Assembly (NCBI RefSeq): GCF_026213295.1
Contig: NC_079412.1
Span: 5,239,424-5,303,423, forward strand
Source of the DNA: Gadus chalcogrammus
Taxonomy: Eukaryota > Chordata > Actinopteri > Gadiformes > Gadidae
Direction of reading: 5' to 3'
Length of the DNA: 64,000 nt
A program made the position numbers and the translations under genes. The notes under the pieces are model-generated. The model was not told the origin of the DNA. It did not search any database and was given only the letters and a program-made list of their open reading frames with translations. This document shows, one piece after another, positions 51,240 to 64,000 of the stretch. The first letter of the stretch is position 1; the number at the start of each line of letters is the position of its first letter.

Positions 51240-51370
51240 TTATGACAGATGCCACTGTATATCTGAAGATTCGGCTGAACTCTTAGTCCAGCCTCCCTCA
51301 GGCTCAAGCCATGGTTCAGGTATGGCCGACTAGTGTTGCTCGAATTTCATTTGCTAAATTTGGTCCTGTG
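51240..51370 (-). pseudogene. IS630-like transposase HTH remnant, left arm of second element
   Basis: The - strand encodes, with a frameshift, NHGLSLREAGLRVQPNL, the same helix-turn-helix fragment as at 36715-37116, preceded by a GPNLANEIRATLV-like segment in another frame. No catalytic region. Confidence 0.65.
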
Positions 51371-52054
51371 TATGTTTGTGCACGCAAGTTGGTGTGTAGG
51401 TATGTGTGTAAGTATGCATGCGTGTGTTGGTGTGTGTTTGCTTACAAACGCGTGTGTTTGCATGCGTGTGTGTGTGTTTGCATATAAAGACACACAGTAT
51501 GTGTGTTTCTGTGTGTGTGTATGCCTGCGTGCATGTGTGTGCATCCCTGCAGGGCCGCTGCCGGCCGTTTCGGTGCCCTACGAGAGCGTTTTTACCTTAT
51601 ACATTAGGTAAAAACATCTAATTTGCCGAAATTGAGTGATAGGTTATACAATTACGTAAGAAAAAACAACGGTGGGTATCTTCATAACTAATTTATCTAC
51701 TTCTTTGAGCACGTCTCCTCCTGAGGTTTTCCTCTTCCTCTTCCTCCAAATCTACATCTACATCTTCCTCTTACTCAACCTCATTTTTCTCCCCTGTGGA
51801 TTCCCCCTCTCACCCCCTCTCACCCTCACTCTTCTTCTGACTCCTTCCATTTTGGTTACAGTAAATGCAGGTGAACTTACCTGCTGCATTTTTATAGTTC
51901 TTCAACTTCATCGGTGTGTCTACAATTAAGCAAGCATGTGTTTGCGTACCTGATGGCTGTGTTTAACCAATTGGCTCATAAGTGTGGTCATTTGACAGTC
52001 AGTGCTTTGGAATTGCAAGGAAGTGTCATCCTGATATGCAAATGTTTCTGATGT

Positions 52055-52300
52055 CAGAATCAGAATCAGAATCTGAATCTCTTTGTTGTCATTGCACAAA
52101 GTGCAACGATATTGGGGTAGAGGCTCTCAAAATAAGTGCTTTTAAAAAGAAAAAAGTAAAACAAAAACAAAATCAGAAAAGGGATATTTTTAAGAAATAT
52201 AGAATGTTAAAGAATTCAAAAACAAATATATATATTTTAAATTTTAAAGGTCAGATTGGTAAGATAATGCAATCATTTATAATTCTGCATTTTTTAGAGA
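52055..52300 (-). mobile_element. LINE 3'-end insertion in the foldback element
   Basis: Begins with tandem AGAATC units (TCAGAATCAGAATCAGAATC, then TCTTTGTTGTCATTGCAC), the reverse complement of a fish LINE tail ending in GATTCT repeats. The matching arm at 50830-50860 lacks this segment: there ATCCTGATAT and TATATGCAAGTGTG (reverse complement) are only about 15 nt apart. It is therefore a secondary insertion of about 240 bp. Confidence 0.65.
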
Positions 52301-52591
52301 AATAACAAATAATGTATGCAAGTGTGTTTAGTGTTTTGCAAATCACTGTGTGTATTGTTTTGCAAAATGCGTGAGGCTGACATGTGCTTATAGTGGTGCA
52401 CATCAGGGCCAAGGTTTTGCTTCTTGAGTGTAATCGTTTGATAATTGTGCGATACTTTTGATTTTAGTGTTTATGCAATCGTAAAAAAAACTGTAAACAA
52501 AGCCATCAGGAGATAGAGGAAGAATGTAGAGGTGTAGAGGTGGAGGAAGAGGAAGACCGGAAGCAGGAGGTGAACGTGCTCGAAGAAGAAG

Positions 52592-52713
52592 AGGACCAAA
52601 TTTCTCTCTCTCTCTCTCCCTCTCTCTCTCCCTCTCCCTCTCTCTCTCCCTCTCTCTCTCCCTCTCCCTCTCTCCCTCTCCCTCTCTCTCTCTCCCTCTC
52701 CCTCTCCCTCTCC

Positions 52714-52792
<79 letters not shown>
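52592..52792. repeat. (TC)n / (TCTCCC)n microsatellite
   Basis: About 200 bp of CT with a left half of CCCTCTCTCT hexamer-type variants and a right half of pure CT. It is located in the centre of the second foldback element. Confidence 0.96.
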
Positions 52793-52794
<2 letters not shown>

Positions 52795-52955
52795 TCTGCC
52801 CTCCCTGGTGGGAGGCAGGAAGGCAAGCTCGTGCACATTTAACATTCTAGTCCACACACACATGCACACACACATATTGTATGGACGCAATCGCTTTGGA
52901 AAAGGAATGCTGTGGGTTTATCCCAGCCATATAAATACCATACACACAGTACAGG

Positions 52956-53086
<131 letters not shown>

Positions 53087-53456
53087 GCACGCACATTAAC
53101 AAAATGCTTGCACACTTACAATACACACGACTAAGAGTTCAGCCAAATCGTGTGTTAAAGGTTAACAACAGCAGTGTTTAACTGGTTCAGACAGAATTAA
53201 GTCATTTGAAGAGTGTGTGTTTTAAATGGTGACAAAATGAATGATAAATTTGTGTATAGTTTTGACAAGAGTGTTTCATTTTGCAAAGGGTCTGAGGTGT
53301 TCTGCGGATGTGTGTGTGGTTCTGCTGATGTGTGTGTGGTTCTGCTGATGTGTGTGTGGTTCTGCTGATTGTGTGTATGGTTGTGCTAATTGTGTGTATC
53401 GTTTTGAAAAGCGGGGCCTGTTTTGAAAATCGTGCTTGAATTGAAATAAAACTGTA

Positions 53457-56400
53457 TTGTTTTACTGTGTTCTGTTCAACATTTAATTGGAACACTTATT
53501 CGCACGTATGCTAGCAACATGTCTAAAGAATAAATGTGCAGATCAATTATGAAGGGAGCTATAGATACAATAAAGTAAGAGACACAAGACCACAATAAAG
53601 TGTTAACACAAATCACATTAGCGGCTCACACAATTTTTGTGTTTTTCAGTATTGGTTGGGCCATTACGCAGCAGTTATAAAGCCTGTTACCCCCTCCTAA
53701 AAAACTGTCTATTAAATTACATGAGTGACTGCTATCTCCAGGCAATATTGAAACAAACTCTGGAATATGTTTTCAGAAGCACAACGCTAATAACCTGTCC
53801 AGTTGATCTGTAAAAAAAGAGGGGAAACTCCCGGGTGATTTGTTTCTGTATTTATCAGTTTATCGGGCTAATCTTTGGGCTGGAAGTGTTATCTGCTGTG
53901 CTGACATTCATGAAGTACAGGTCAATGCACTGATTTACCTCGGCTGTTTATCAAGTTCAACAGAAGACCGTGTTTCCCTTTCAGAGGGAAAAAAAAGCAA
54001 ATAAATTTGTCAGGGGTTATGAATAAAATGTACACTGAATTCATGAATTCATTGCGTGTGGATGCTACGCGGTAGGTCAATTAGCTTTTGTACTTGCCCC
54101 TCCCCACCCCCTCTCCAATACAGAGTCCAGGCTTTAGAGAGGTGCAGGAAGCGCCGGCACTGGCATTGGGGGTCCGGGGGGGCCTTGGTTGAAGGACTCC
54201 AGAAATGTCACTTGTGTGTCCCTCAAAGGTCAGAAGACAGCTGTCTTGGATTTCTGCTTTTAAATTTGTCCTCCCTCTATCTCAAGGTCTATTCTTATTG
54301 TTCATTATTGGACCTATTCTGGTGAGTCAAATTCAATTCAACCACTCAAATGTTATAGAGGGATGTTCAATAACACAGTTTTCAATGGAAAACCTGAAGT
54401 GTGCATTTGTCTGTGTGCGCGCGTTTATCGCTGTGTATCTATATATATATAGATATAGATTAAAGATTTAATTAAATGTACATTGCTTCGTTTTTTCTGC
54501 CCTCTTATATAGTGTTTAAGGGAGAATGTTCAGGGAAAATTAATAGTGTTTATTTTAAAACCTTCTCAAATTGTTTATTTGCACAGCACCAAATGGCAGG
54601 CAAGGTACAGAAGATGTATAGGATATAATTATTAATTACTGTTGATGCTATACTATGTGTGCCAAAGGTAAAGATAACGTGGCTATAGAAAGCGCTTTGG
54701 AAAAAGCGCTATACAAATGCAATGTATTATTACAGAACAGTATTATAGATTAATGTAGGCTACTAACATGTATGCTTGGGCTGCTCTTTGGCAAATCCGT
54801 CTACCCACTGCACTGTCCGTCAACGGATGACGGACGGATGCAGTGGGCAAGAGGTGTTATGCCACTCGAAGCAAGCCAAAGCTTTGAAATAGCTATATCG
54901 AAAATATGGAACTGAAAAGGATATCCCTCCCTCCACGTCCTGCCCTCTCTGTCAACCCGTTCCTGGTGTCCGCTGTGAGGGTAGAGCACCTGGGAATGAG
55001 GTGAACTCAAAGCACTACCATTAACATGATGAAATTAGCATGAGCAGCTACATGGTAAGTCCTGTCATGGTTCTGAAGCTGAGCTTTAGTTAGTGAATGA
55101 GTCATCATCTCCACATTGAAGAACAATATTGTCTCCTTACTCAGAAACACAAATTGGAGATATTTCTCAGCAAATAACACAATGTCTTTGCTGTTTACAC
55201 TAACACACACAAACAGTTGGGTTTCCTCGACAGCCAATGCTGTGTTTACCACCACACATCAGCGTTTAGTAGCATGAAGTATGTCAGCAGATTCTGTGTT
55301 GCCCTGACAACCAGTATTACATGTTGTCTGCCATCTTTGTTCATCAGAACAACCACGAAAGGAACGAAAAAACATTTTGATTTGAACTGACAAACCAATA
55401 CTGCAAGTATGTTCTCTGCCTTACCAACTTACAAACAATGCAAGTAGGTCATATGATAAACGTTAAAATGGCATGCTTTAACTACCAAGGCAAGCATTGC
55501 AAGGAAAACCTTTCTCTTAACTCTGTTTATCTCCAACATCCCCTTAGTATTGTGGTGCTAAGCCGGCAATGGCTGCTATACTGCGAGGGTTGTTCTCTGT
55601 CCATGGTGCTGAATCCGACCCTCCTTCATGAGAATAGGAACCAGCCTTGTATTCTGTTTATCCTAAAGATTTCAGCCTCGCCAGCACAGGAGCTCTGGGC
55701 CACTACCATGCGTGCTTGATGTACATGATATTTTGTGATTGTGTTCATGTTGTTTCCGGTTTAGTCTATTTTAAATGGAACGTAATGGTGAAGTTGTGGT
55801 CGGGGTTTGGAGCCACTGATCAAGGTAGCTCTGGTTGCTTTCCACTGACCAGATACAAACTGAGCCTTAAAAAAACTCTTCAACACCATCATCTAACCCT
55901 CAGCTCATTGTTTGGTTTGGTGTTAAAGCTAAAGCTAAATGTCCCTCCATGTTTCAACAAGTAACAGGAACGACATAACAGGAACAAGGGGTTAATTGAA
56001 AGACAAATGGGGACGTCTTGTTGTTGTTGATCCGTGTCAAAGCTAATGATGTAGTTATTCAGAACAGAAAATTATTTGAAAGATTGACTGAAGAATTGCC
56101 CTCCCTCAGCAAAGGTGTCAGGGCTATTTGTTTTGAGAAAACTCAGAAATCTCTGAAGTGGAAGACTCTTGAAATGTTTACTTTGAGGGTTTTGACCTTA
56201 AAAGGGGAATCTTTTTGTTAGGGTACATTGATTATATCACAATATTAACTAAAAGGTCTGTTCAGATCCTTTTAAGATCCTCTAATTTGTTTATTTCATA
56301 ATGCATGGAAGTGGTATGTTGTTCGAATTAGTTTGGATTGGCATTTTCTTTGTTGGGCATTTTACAACAAATCATACCAGTACGACACGACATGTACTGA

Positions 56401-56533
56401 TTGATGGAAGGTGAGAGCAGATTCCCATTCCTCTGCATGATTTGATAGCTTGATGGACTTTAGGACAGTTGGGTCAAAGATGATTGAATGCGGAAGGCAC
56501 ATTGAACCCGGAGTCAGGTCTGTGTCCGCGATG
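53457..56533. other. Intergenic, few repeats
   Basis: No gene recognised. A fragment at about 54655-54735 (GAAAGCGCTTTGGAAAAAGC, GCTATACAAATGCAATGTAT) looks like the 3' tail of an L2/CR1-group LINE on the + strand. A short TATA run lies near 54440. Confidence 0.45.
54655..54735 (+). mobile_element. LINE-type 3' tail fragment
   Basis: AAAGCGCTTTGGAAAAAGCG followed by CTATACAAATGCAATGTATTATTA, the stem plus short tail motif common to L2/CR1-group 3' ends in fish. No coding sequence attached. Confidence 0.45.
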
Positions 56534-56729
56534 CAGGGGCGTAGTCAGGATGGGGGGGGGGGGGGGGGGGGGGGGGGGAATCAAACTAATAGTGCATATA
56601 TTTCAGCTTACTTTAGACCGTTTCCGTTCCGTTCCTACTTTTTGATCATTTGTTTATACTCTGGGGGGCCAGCGGGGTGGCCAACCTCTGACCAGGGGGG
56701 GCCATGGCCCCCACGTGGCTACGCCCCTG
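56534..56729. mobile_element. 196-bp hAT-type MITE
   Basis: Starts CAGGGGCGTAGTCAG and ends GTGGCTACGCCCCTG, so the terminal inverted repeat is CAGGGGCGTAG. It is flanked by CCGCGATG (56526-56533) and CCGTGATG (56730-56737), an 8-bp duplication with one later substitution. It holds a poly-G run of about 28 nt at 56551-56578. Confidence 0.88.
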
Positions 56730-57439
56730 CCGTGATGCATATGCGGATATGTCCTAACAACAGAGTTCATTATTATCCTTATTTCTTCCAGAGCCCATAG
56801 AGAAAATACATGTTCAAAAGCAAAGACACTTGCAACTGGCTCCCCAGCCTGTCTGAATATAGAGCAGACATGCTGGTTAGCCATGCAGCCTCCAAGACTA
56901 ATTAGACGAGACAAGCCTAAAAACCAAATGGCAGAGGAATATCTGCAGTGCTTCATACTTCATTCAATCCACAAGGAGTCCAAACAGGCAAGTAAAAGGG
57001 ACAGAACATTCTTCCTATAATGTTTCCCTTAAAATGATAAAATAATAAAGCAAAGTTATTCTTTTTCTTTTTCGTGCAGGGTGTTAAAGTGAAAGAGTGT
57101 GTGGTGTGTGATCGTGCATTGATGCAGAGTTAGTTTCTTATTTATTTTCTTTGTGGGACTCTGGGGGCTGGCCCTTCACACCCTGGGGTGATGGGCTCTG
57201 ACAGCGCGCCCCGGGCTGAGGTGAGAAACACGGGGAAGTGTTATGATGCACTATACCAAAACTGAGCACAGAGGGACGGCTTTGAGCCACCAGATGAGAT
57301 GCGCACATGACACTTCCACTGAAAGTGTTTTATCGTATCAAAATAAAAGCGCAGAATATAATACACATGGCCCAAAGTGTCTGGCTTTTTTTATTTTTTC
57401 GAATGCTTTTAGGAACGGCATGTGGGGGTGATTTCAATA
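56730..57439. other. Intergenic, no feature
   Basis: Nothing recognised between the two transposons. Confidence 0.45.
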
Positions 57440-58577
57440 GACCTCTGAAGAATAAGTCCCTCCTCCAACGCTCCCGTTTCCCTCGGTCAAATGTCTATGG
57501 GAAATAACATGGCGTTTATGAATGATCGTACATAACAAACTCTGTAGGGGGTGAAGAAGTAAAAGCTGCGTCACACTTGGTACTACACACTTTTTCCATC
57601 TAGTTTCCACTGGAGTTTTGGATTGTCGGTGCCGTTAAAGTAGGAAACGATTATTAACGCTAACCTGGAGCTAGTTCCAATCTTCGCAGACTTCATACTT
57701 CGTACTTGTTAGGGAGGAGGGAGCTCGATGCCCTTGCTCGCAACGAGTCACAAGCTAACGTGATGGTAATTTCACGCGTGATTTCAGTGGTCTATAAAAC
57801 TTAATCGCTGGTGAGGTTCAGCCTCTTTTCTCCACGACTTAACTTTTTGGTTTGACCGTGATAAGAGTTTGTTGGCTTTATTGAGATATTGTTGAGAGAC
57901 TTTGACACTTACCAAAGCAGAATGTATCTTGCCCTTCTGCTCGTAGCTAGCTCTAACTTGCCCTACAAACCTGCCAGAGATATAGGAGCAATCCTCCACA
58001 TGTCCGGACTCAAAGTGGTTTTCACCCCTTTGTAGCAGTTTTGGCTCATCGTTATGAAAAAATTGTGTAGCTGATAACAAAACTTTTGTATTATAATATA
58101 GAGGAATCAGAGTCAAGTCAAAGCCTCATGTGTTCTCATAAGCTTTATTTTGCATGACCTTGATCAGAACAGTAACATCTTCAGAATTTCTTGATAACCT
58201 ATCAAACATGACGATTTCATACATGAATGAGCAGCGTTCGTGCCACCTCCGTAGGCGGCCTCTGGTGCCACTGAACTCCATTTCGGTGAAGACAAACTAT
58301 GAAACATGAAAATATGAACATGAAATATGAAAGTCTGAAGTCTGTGTTAGCATAATGCTTCTTCATAATAGTTAACTACTTTAACGGCACAGACAATCCA
58401 AAACTCCAGTGGAAACTAGATGGAATAGTGTAGTTCAGAAACAAGACGCAGATTTTACTTCTTCGCCACCTATAGAATTTGTTATGTACGATCATTCAAA
58501 AACTCCATGTTATTTCCCATAGACATTTGACAGAGGGAAACAGGAGCCTCAGAAGCGGGACTAATTCTTCGGAGGTC
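57440..58577. mobile_element. Long-inverted-repeat transposon, 1138 bp
   Basis: The left end GACCTCTGAAGAATAAGTCC matches the reverse complement of the right end GACCTCCGAAGAATTAGTCC. Similarity continues for about 225 bp (57440-57665 against 58350-58577), including AATGTCTATGGGAAATAACA, GAATGATCGTACATAACAAA and TCCATCTAGTTTCCACTGGA. TA lies on both sides (57438-57439 and 58578-58579). The middle carries an exon-like coding fragment on the - strand. TA duplication suggests a Tc1/mariner/IS630-type or other TA-targeting element; superfamily not assigned. Confidence 0.82.
57914..58116 (-). pseudogene. Exon-like fragment of a transposon-borne or captured protein
   Basis: The - strand frame reads LLSATQFFHNDEPKLLQRGE, NHFESGHVEDCSYISGRFVG, QVRASYEQKGKIHSAL, and then CTTTG/GTAAGTG at about 57913, a strong 5' splice site. 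ENHFESGHVxxxxxxGxFVGxVRAS with a lysine-rich turn resembles the strand just before the zinc-binding CxC...CxH of SWIM-domain (often YqaJ-linked) proteins found in fish repeats, but the zinc motif would lie on the next, missing exon. A further short frame upstream (about 58284-58131, MEFSGTRGRLRRWHERCSFM) may be part of the same gene. Tentative. Confidence 0.4.
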
Positions 58578-60756
58578 TACAAGACCATGGTCTTGTGAAT
58601 GCCCTCATGTGTCTGTATATGTGTATATAAATATTGCATCTGATACACAACATCCTTTCACAGCAATGACTTAAAGGCTAGATGCCGGTACTAGAGGCAA
58701 AAGCCTAATTGACATCCATTCGCAGTAGACCTTCGACAGCGCTATCTTCCTCTTAATCAGGGGGAGGCCAGCGGTCTGACTCAGCACCACAGGGGGTCGG
58801 CTATTGGTCATTTGACAGTCAATTATTATTTGATTAGGGGTCATTGAATAAATATGCAGCTGGACATGAATGACTGTAGTTTGTGTAATTAGTGACACAC
58901 TGGTTTGGTGCAACCAATGAAGGGGCTAGTTGCCTTAATAAATAAAGACCCCTGGGGAGGAAGTTAAATCATAGCTCCAATAACGATTTGCTGCACTTTT
59001 TCTTTGCTCAGTTTTTTCCTTTCCTTTTTATTTATATTGCTTGTCTGCATGTCTCCAAGGGAACCTATTTAATTCCAGATATTCTCCTTTTAATCAATTT
59101 TATTTCATCTCACTGCTGCAGAACTGCTCTTGATTCATGTGTGATTTAATCATATTTTTTTTAACAAGGGTACATCTGTGCACACTATCAATTATGCAGT
59201 AGAAGGAAGATACGACAGTAAACACAACACAATATTTAAATGCATGCATGGGCAAAACAGGAGGAGGGAGATCACAGTGAGGCTGCAGATAACAAATATG
59301 GACAGAAAGAACCACTGCTTGTCACTCACCACAGGGCTTTTAACTATTTTTCCTTCCTAAACAGAATGTTGACAACTGCAAAGTCAGAGCCTTCTTTCCA
59401 AAACAAGAAAACTCTTAAATGCCCCAATTCAAAGGCTGCAAATGGACTGACTTTAAATGACACTATAAATGGACAAGGGGTTACAGCAGAGCACAAATCT
59501 TCTCCTTGGCAGGGCAGACGTTGTGGGCAGACGCCTGGCAATGTTCTCTGATCGATGGACCTTTTATGCACCACTGTACCCACTGTATGATTGCACCGGG
59601 TGGGGATATTTTGTAATGGCCTCCTTGGAGTAAAGTGTTTAGCCTTCTTATGACGATAAGAGGGACCGCTCACATCTCCCAGCTCGCTCCCCCGTCCCTA
59701 CGCACCCTCCCCCGTGTAGCCGGCTCTTAACAGCCAGCCGCCTACACCTGTTTCCTGTTTCCTCCTGCAGCACGCCCGTCTGGTTTGACCCATTGGGCGG
59801 AGAGTTACGCTGAGACAGCTGCTCTGAGAGCATGGGCTTAAGAGGCCCACTGTTGCTCCACACAGCAAAACAACCCCCATGGCACTACCACTACCCCCAC
59901 ACCAGCCAGTTAGACAGGATGTTCATCAAACATTACGTTGTATATCAAGGTCTTTTGGAAGTGGGGGTGTCTTCATGCAGGGTGGGGAACAGGGCTTTTG
60001 CCATAGACAGAATTGGGCAGATCTGCAGGACTAACAAGAGACTCGAAGTGGGTGGAGGAGAGGTGGTGTCCGGAGACTGCCGATACTGTGCAGAATACAG
60101 ATGAACCCCTCTACACTCCCCCCCCTCCTCCCCCCCCTCCCCCCCCTCCTCCCTCTCCAATCCCTGCCCTTTACACTCATTATCACCTACCCACACACTC
60201 AGTGAGGCAGAGTGGGGAGCTGGTGTGGGTGAATGTGTGTGTCTCTGTGTGTGCATGCATGCTTATGTGCATGGGCATGTGTGTGCATGTGTGTTCATGC
60301 ACGTGTGTTCTTGTATGTGTGTGTGTTTGCTTTCCCCACATCCGGCGAGAGACAGGGTGGGCGGGGGAGGGGCGGGGGCGGGGGCGGGGGAGGGGCGGGG
60401 GAGAACAAGGCAGAACAACCAGTCCATTCATGCTTGGTTTGAGATGTTGCATGATTGGCTTGTTGGCCTGCGTGACACTAGAGGATTTGTCTCTGAGTGT
60501 TAATACAAAATAAATAAATGAAAATAAAAACCACTCTCTGGTGTGCCAGCGGTTGTAATTACCTTTGGGAGAACTAATTCCAAAGTCTATCAACAGGTTG
60601 GTTTGGCCTCTTCATGTAGAGACGGCTAAGGAGGGATTCATCCCGTCCACAGCACCACCACCTATACTTCATAGAGCAGGAGCTTTTGGTGTAGCAAGTG
60701 TAGTATGACTTTAAGTAGTAAGTCTCTTAGTGAATAGAAGTAGGGATGGTCAAGTA

Positions 60757-60925
<169 letters not shown>

Positions 60926-61435
60926 GATTTTCTGTGTGTATGGGGGAGCTGGTGGAGGTTATCCACTCAATAGCTTACATTCCATTAATACATTGAATGT
61001 AATGTATACGACATGTACGATTATTGTGTAATTATTGTGCATTCAGAACTTTGTTTCCATTGTCCATATCCGTTGTTGCTATCGCCACTATTCTTATGAA
61101 TACCTGCGTTCTGTTGTGCCGGCTGTACAACTATATATGACAGTTGTCTTTCAGTCATAGACACGTCTCTCGCTCCCCACCCAAACCTCATCAACAATGG
61201 ATCCCCTCGAAAAAAAACACAAATTGAGGACATTTTCAGAAGTGGTCAGGTGCCGATGAGCAACCAGCAGCTCCCACCCGCGTCTGCGCGTAATTCCAGC
61301 TGTGCCAGCTCCATACAAAAGCCCCCTCCACCATAATGAGCCCTGTCACAGTGGATTGAAGGCCCTTGGAATGAATAATCATAGCACAGGCTGAGGGTAA
61401 CATGGAGGACTACTAAACAAAGCCGGGCTCTGGAT

Positions 61436-61450
61436 GTGTGTGTTTGTGTT

Positions 61451-61492
<42 letters not shown>

Positions 61493-61510
61493 TGCGTGCG
61501 TGTGTGTGTG
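61436..61510. repeat. Imperfect (TG)n tract
   Basis: TG run with TTTG, TATG and GCG interruptions. Confidence 0.92.
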
Positions 61511-62419
61511 TCTGTGTGTCTGTGCGCCTGGGTGTATGTTTGTATGTGGTGTTTGAGGGATGGGGGATGCTTCAGCAGAGAGAACAGGTGTCTGTGTGTC
61601 ATGCATTATACATACGAGGGAAATGCCAGTGTACATCAAATGGAATGCATTCCTGCCTACCAAGTACCGCCTTATTCATATGTGTATCCTCTGTCCAATC
61701 ACCATCCAGAGCCAATCCCCTCTCTTAATAGAGGGGGCAAGAATGAGCGATAATGAGGACAAGCTGGACACTCAAACACACCAACGTATAACACAGAGGT
61801 CACTACTTTCAGACCACTGGAACGACGCGTTGGTTCATTCAGATCCAAGTTAGTGAGGCAAAAAACCTTAAGGGGCATTCTAATTGACACGCACAAATCC
61901 ATACACATTTACAAACACACACTCACACACACATTAACTCAAAACAGATTCACAAACACACACAAACACACATACACATACACCCCCCCCCCCCACCCAC
62001 ATACACACACACAACAAAAAAAACACACACTCACACTGACCGTCTCTCTGGTGTCCTTGCTGGGAGCCATAGAGCCAGTGCTGTGTGCTGCTGGTAAGAG
62101 CAGCAGGCTGTGAGGCCAGGCTCCACCTAACAGCCCTCTGGCGCTGGTAGCACAGCACCAGCCTCCAACACCCCGCCCCCCTTTGCTTATGAAGAGTGAC
62201 GACCCAGCAATACCTTCCAGTCTAAAGTCTCTTTTCACTAAAACACACAACAGAGATTACATCCTTATAACACCACTGTTGTTCTGACCTGACCTACCCC
62301 CAACACACACTGGTGATGCTGTGGCAGTGTCACTTTGTCTTTACACTCACACTTAGTCGTGTGAGTGCTTCTATAGGAGGCGGACAGACTGGCATAAAGA
62401 CAGACAGACAGATAGACAG

Positions 62420-62635
62420 TGTGTGTCTGCGCTTGCATGTGTGTGCATGCGTGTGTACATGTGTGTGCGGTGTGTGTGTGCGGTGCCCTGCGCTACGTAG
62501 CCTTTGTCTTGAAGCGTGTGCATCAGCACATGTGTGTGTGTTCGTGTGCGTGTGTGTATGCGGTGTGTGCGTGCGTGCGTGCGTGTAGTGTATGTGTGCG
62601 TTTGCGTGTGCTGTGTGTGTGTGTGTGTGTGTGAA
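62420..62635. repeat. Imperfect TG/TGCG tract
   Basis: Two TG-rich patches around a non-repetitive 45-bp gap; GCGTGCGTGCGTGCG near 62570 is alternating purine-pyrimidine and Z-DNA prone. Confidence 0.9.
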
Positions 62636-64000
62636 GTGCAGGTATCTTGCCACATGCGCACTCACCAACTTGTCCGAGTACCTTGTCCGACAGGCCTGCT
62701 ATTATATAGTAGCAGGATCATATTATTTTAAAGTTTTCACTTTGAGCAGAATCCTTTCTGCTGCTTTATGCCACACATTGATGCATCAGCCAGGGGGCTG
62801 CTTTTGAGGAAGACTGCAGCAAAAGAGACAGATGTGTTCTGCAGGAGGACAACCTAGGGACCATGGCAGTCTGGTTCTGGTTGTAATTATTCCTTGCTCA
62901 GAGGTAACCACCCTCAATAAAACGCAATGTGAGATTGACTCAGTGGCTGTAATTGGTTGACTTTCATTCGCACCTTATCCCTCAATTTGAATAAAACCGA
63001 CCCAATCACATTTCGGAATGAAATCCTCCTCATGTAATGACATGGCTTTATAGGACTGAGGGAATATCAATCTCTCCATTATTGCTTTTGTATGGATGTT
63101 TTTTCTGATGTTGGCATGTGCTTATATGTCTGCTCCTTGTGCGTCTGGGTGTGTGTATCTGGGTAAGTGTTTGTGTGAATGTGATCATACATTGTGATTG
63201 TAATTGTGATTGTGCATTTATTTTATGTATTTATACATCAAAAAAACATTGTGACGAAGATGCACAATCACAAAGCCATTGTGATTTTGTAAAGCAAATA
63301 AATACAAATAAAGTTTTTATATGAACATCAACATCACATAAACTGACTCGAGGGTCCCTTTTTTAATGGTCTGAAGCACAAGTATGAAAGGCGAAACGCA
63401 AGTAGCTTTGTGGGTCGCTGTTGCTATTATACTAATGGCTGATGAATGACTCTTGCCCGATGCAAATTTTAAATAAGTTGGTCTGATTGTGTTTCGGGCG
63501 TAATATGCAATAAACTAATGAGACAGATGCAAAAAAAATTAGTGAATTTGTTATTGTCTTTCTTATCACTCCGCAATAGTCTGGTAACTTATCAACCCCA
63601 GCATGTCCGGTTGCTAAGCGACGTCAACGTCTTTGGTGGACTATTTCTCTGCTGATTGCTTATTTTCCCGATAATGGTCGGCGTTCTATACATTATCCCT
63701 TACATAACAGCACTCTTTCTCTCCAAACAGTCTTGGCTGCGCACTCTCATCCAAACACGTATTGTTTGCAGCGGAGGAGGGGGCAGATATAAAGACTGGA
63801 CGAGTCGCTGTGCTGTCCTTCTTCTTAATTGAAGGAGCAGGCAGAGAAAAGCTCTCTCCTGCTGTGCTTTCATTAAAATCAAATGCATAATAATGTCGCA
63901 GCCAGTCCTGATGTGTCAGGTGTGTGCGCGAGACATACGAACGGACGCTTACCACTTTTGTAAATTCCTTTTGGATCGCATGATAGGAATAGATCTATTC

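Noticed and set aside
55438..56221. Three consecutive + strand open frames
   Set aside because: AT-rich chance frames with no shared homology, phase relation or donor/acceptor pairs.
63600..63630. RFX/CRE-like word GGTTGCTAAGCGACGTCAAC as a promoter
   Set aside because: A single degenerate motif without a CpG island, a first exon or conservation data is not enough.
63686..63955. - strand open frame near the end of the window
   Set aside because: No domain or motif recognised and no splice signal at its ends.

Overview
This is vertebrate nuclear DNA, almost certainly from a ray-finned (teleost) fish. It has exons flanked by GT/AG introns, L2- and Rex-type LINEs, and hAT, Harbinger and Tc1/IS630-like DNA transposons. 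It also carries a very heavy load of (CA/TG)n and (CT/GA)n microsatellites, about 20 CA/TG tracts totalling roughly 2 kb. That load recalls codfish-type genomes, but this is an inference. No prokaryotic genes, CRISPR arrays, rRNA or tRNA genes were seen.

The only host gene I can support is the 3' part of a TAFA-family (FAM19A) secreted chemokine-like gene on the + strand, most like TAFA2. Three coding segments join in frame: 19046-19195, 21196-21320 and a four-codon terminal exon at 27550-27561 (Val-Thr-Arg-stop). They supply all ten cysteines of the mature domain. The signal-peptide exons are not seen, so 1-19045 is read as part of a long upstream intron. The 3'UTR probably ends near an AATAAA at 28422. 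From about 28.5 kb to the end I see no other gene, only intergenic DNA with mobile elements.

Mobile elements by position: a 638-bp hAT-like element (1330-1967, 8-bp target duplication) inside a 22-bp minisatellite; a Harbinger-like element (2382-3255, TAA duplication); a perfect-looking 465-bp tandem duplication (7228-8157); an inverted pair of dispersed repeats (3891-4150 and 12400-12800); a decayed LINE reverse transcriptase (22186-23345); an IS3EU-like relic (25416-25905). A Rex-like LINE (29076-32103) is split by a 681-bp terminal-inverted-repeat element (29836-30516) and abutted by a 1403-bp hAT-like element (32112-33514). A palindromic foldback element carries duplicated IS630-like transposase head fragments (35902-37692) and itself holds a 285-bp MITE. 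Further on are an L2 LINE tail (43397-44472), a second, rearranged copy of the foldback family (50645-53454), a 196-bp hAT MITE (56534-56729), and a long-inverted-repeat element with a captured exon-like fragment (57440-58577).

The observations most worth following are: (1) the splice donor of the penultimate TAFA exon has been tandemly copied about nine times into the intron, and one copy is frame-compatible; (2) the terminal TAFA exon is preceded by a pyrimidine-only tract of about 290 nt with no AG; (3) the outward-reading, palindromic IS630-like elements whose CA microsatellite is translated as Thr-His repeats in frame with the transposase head.
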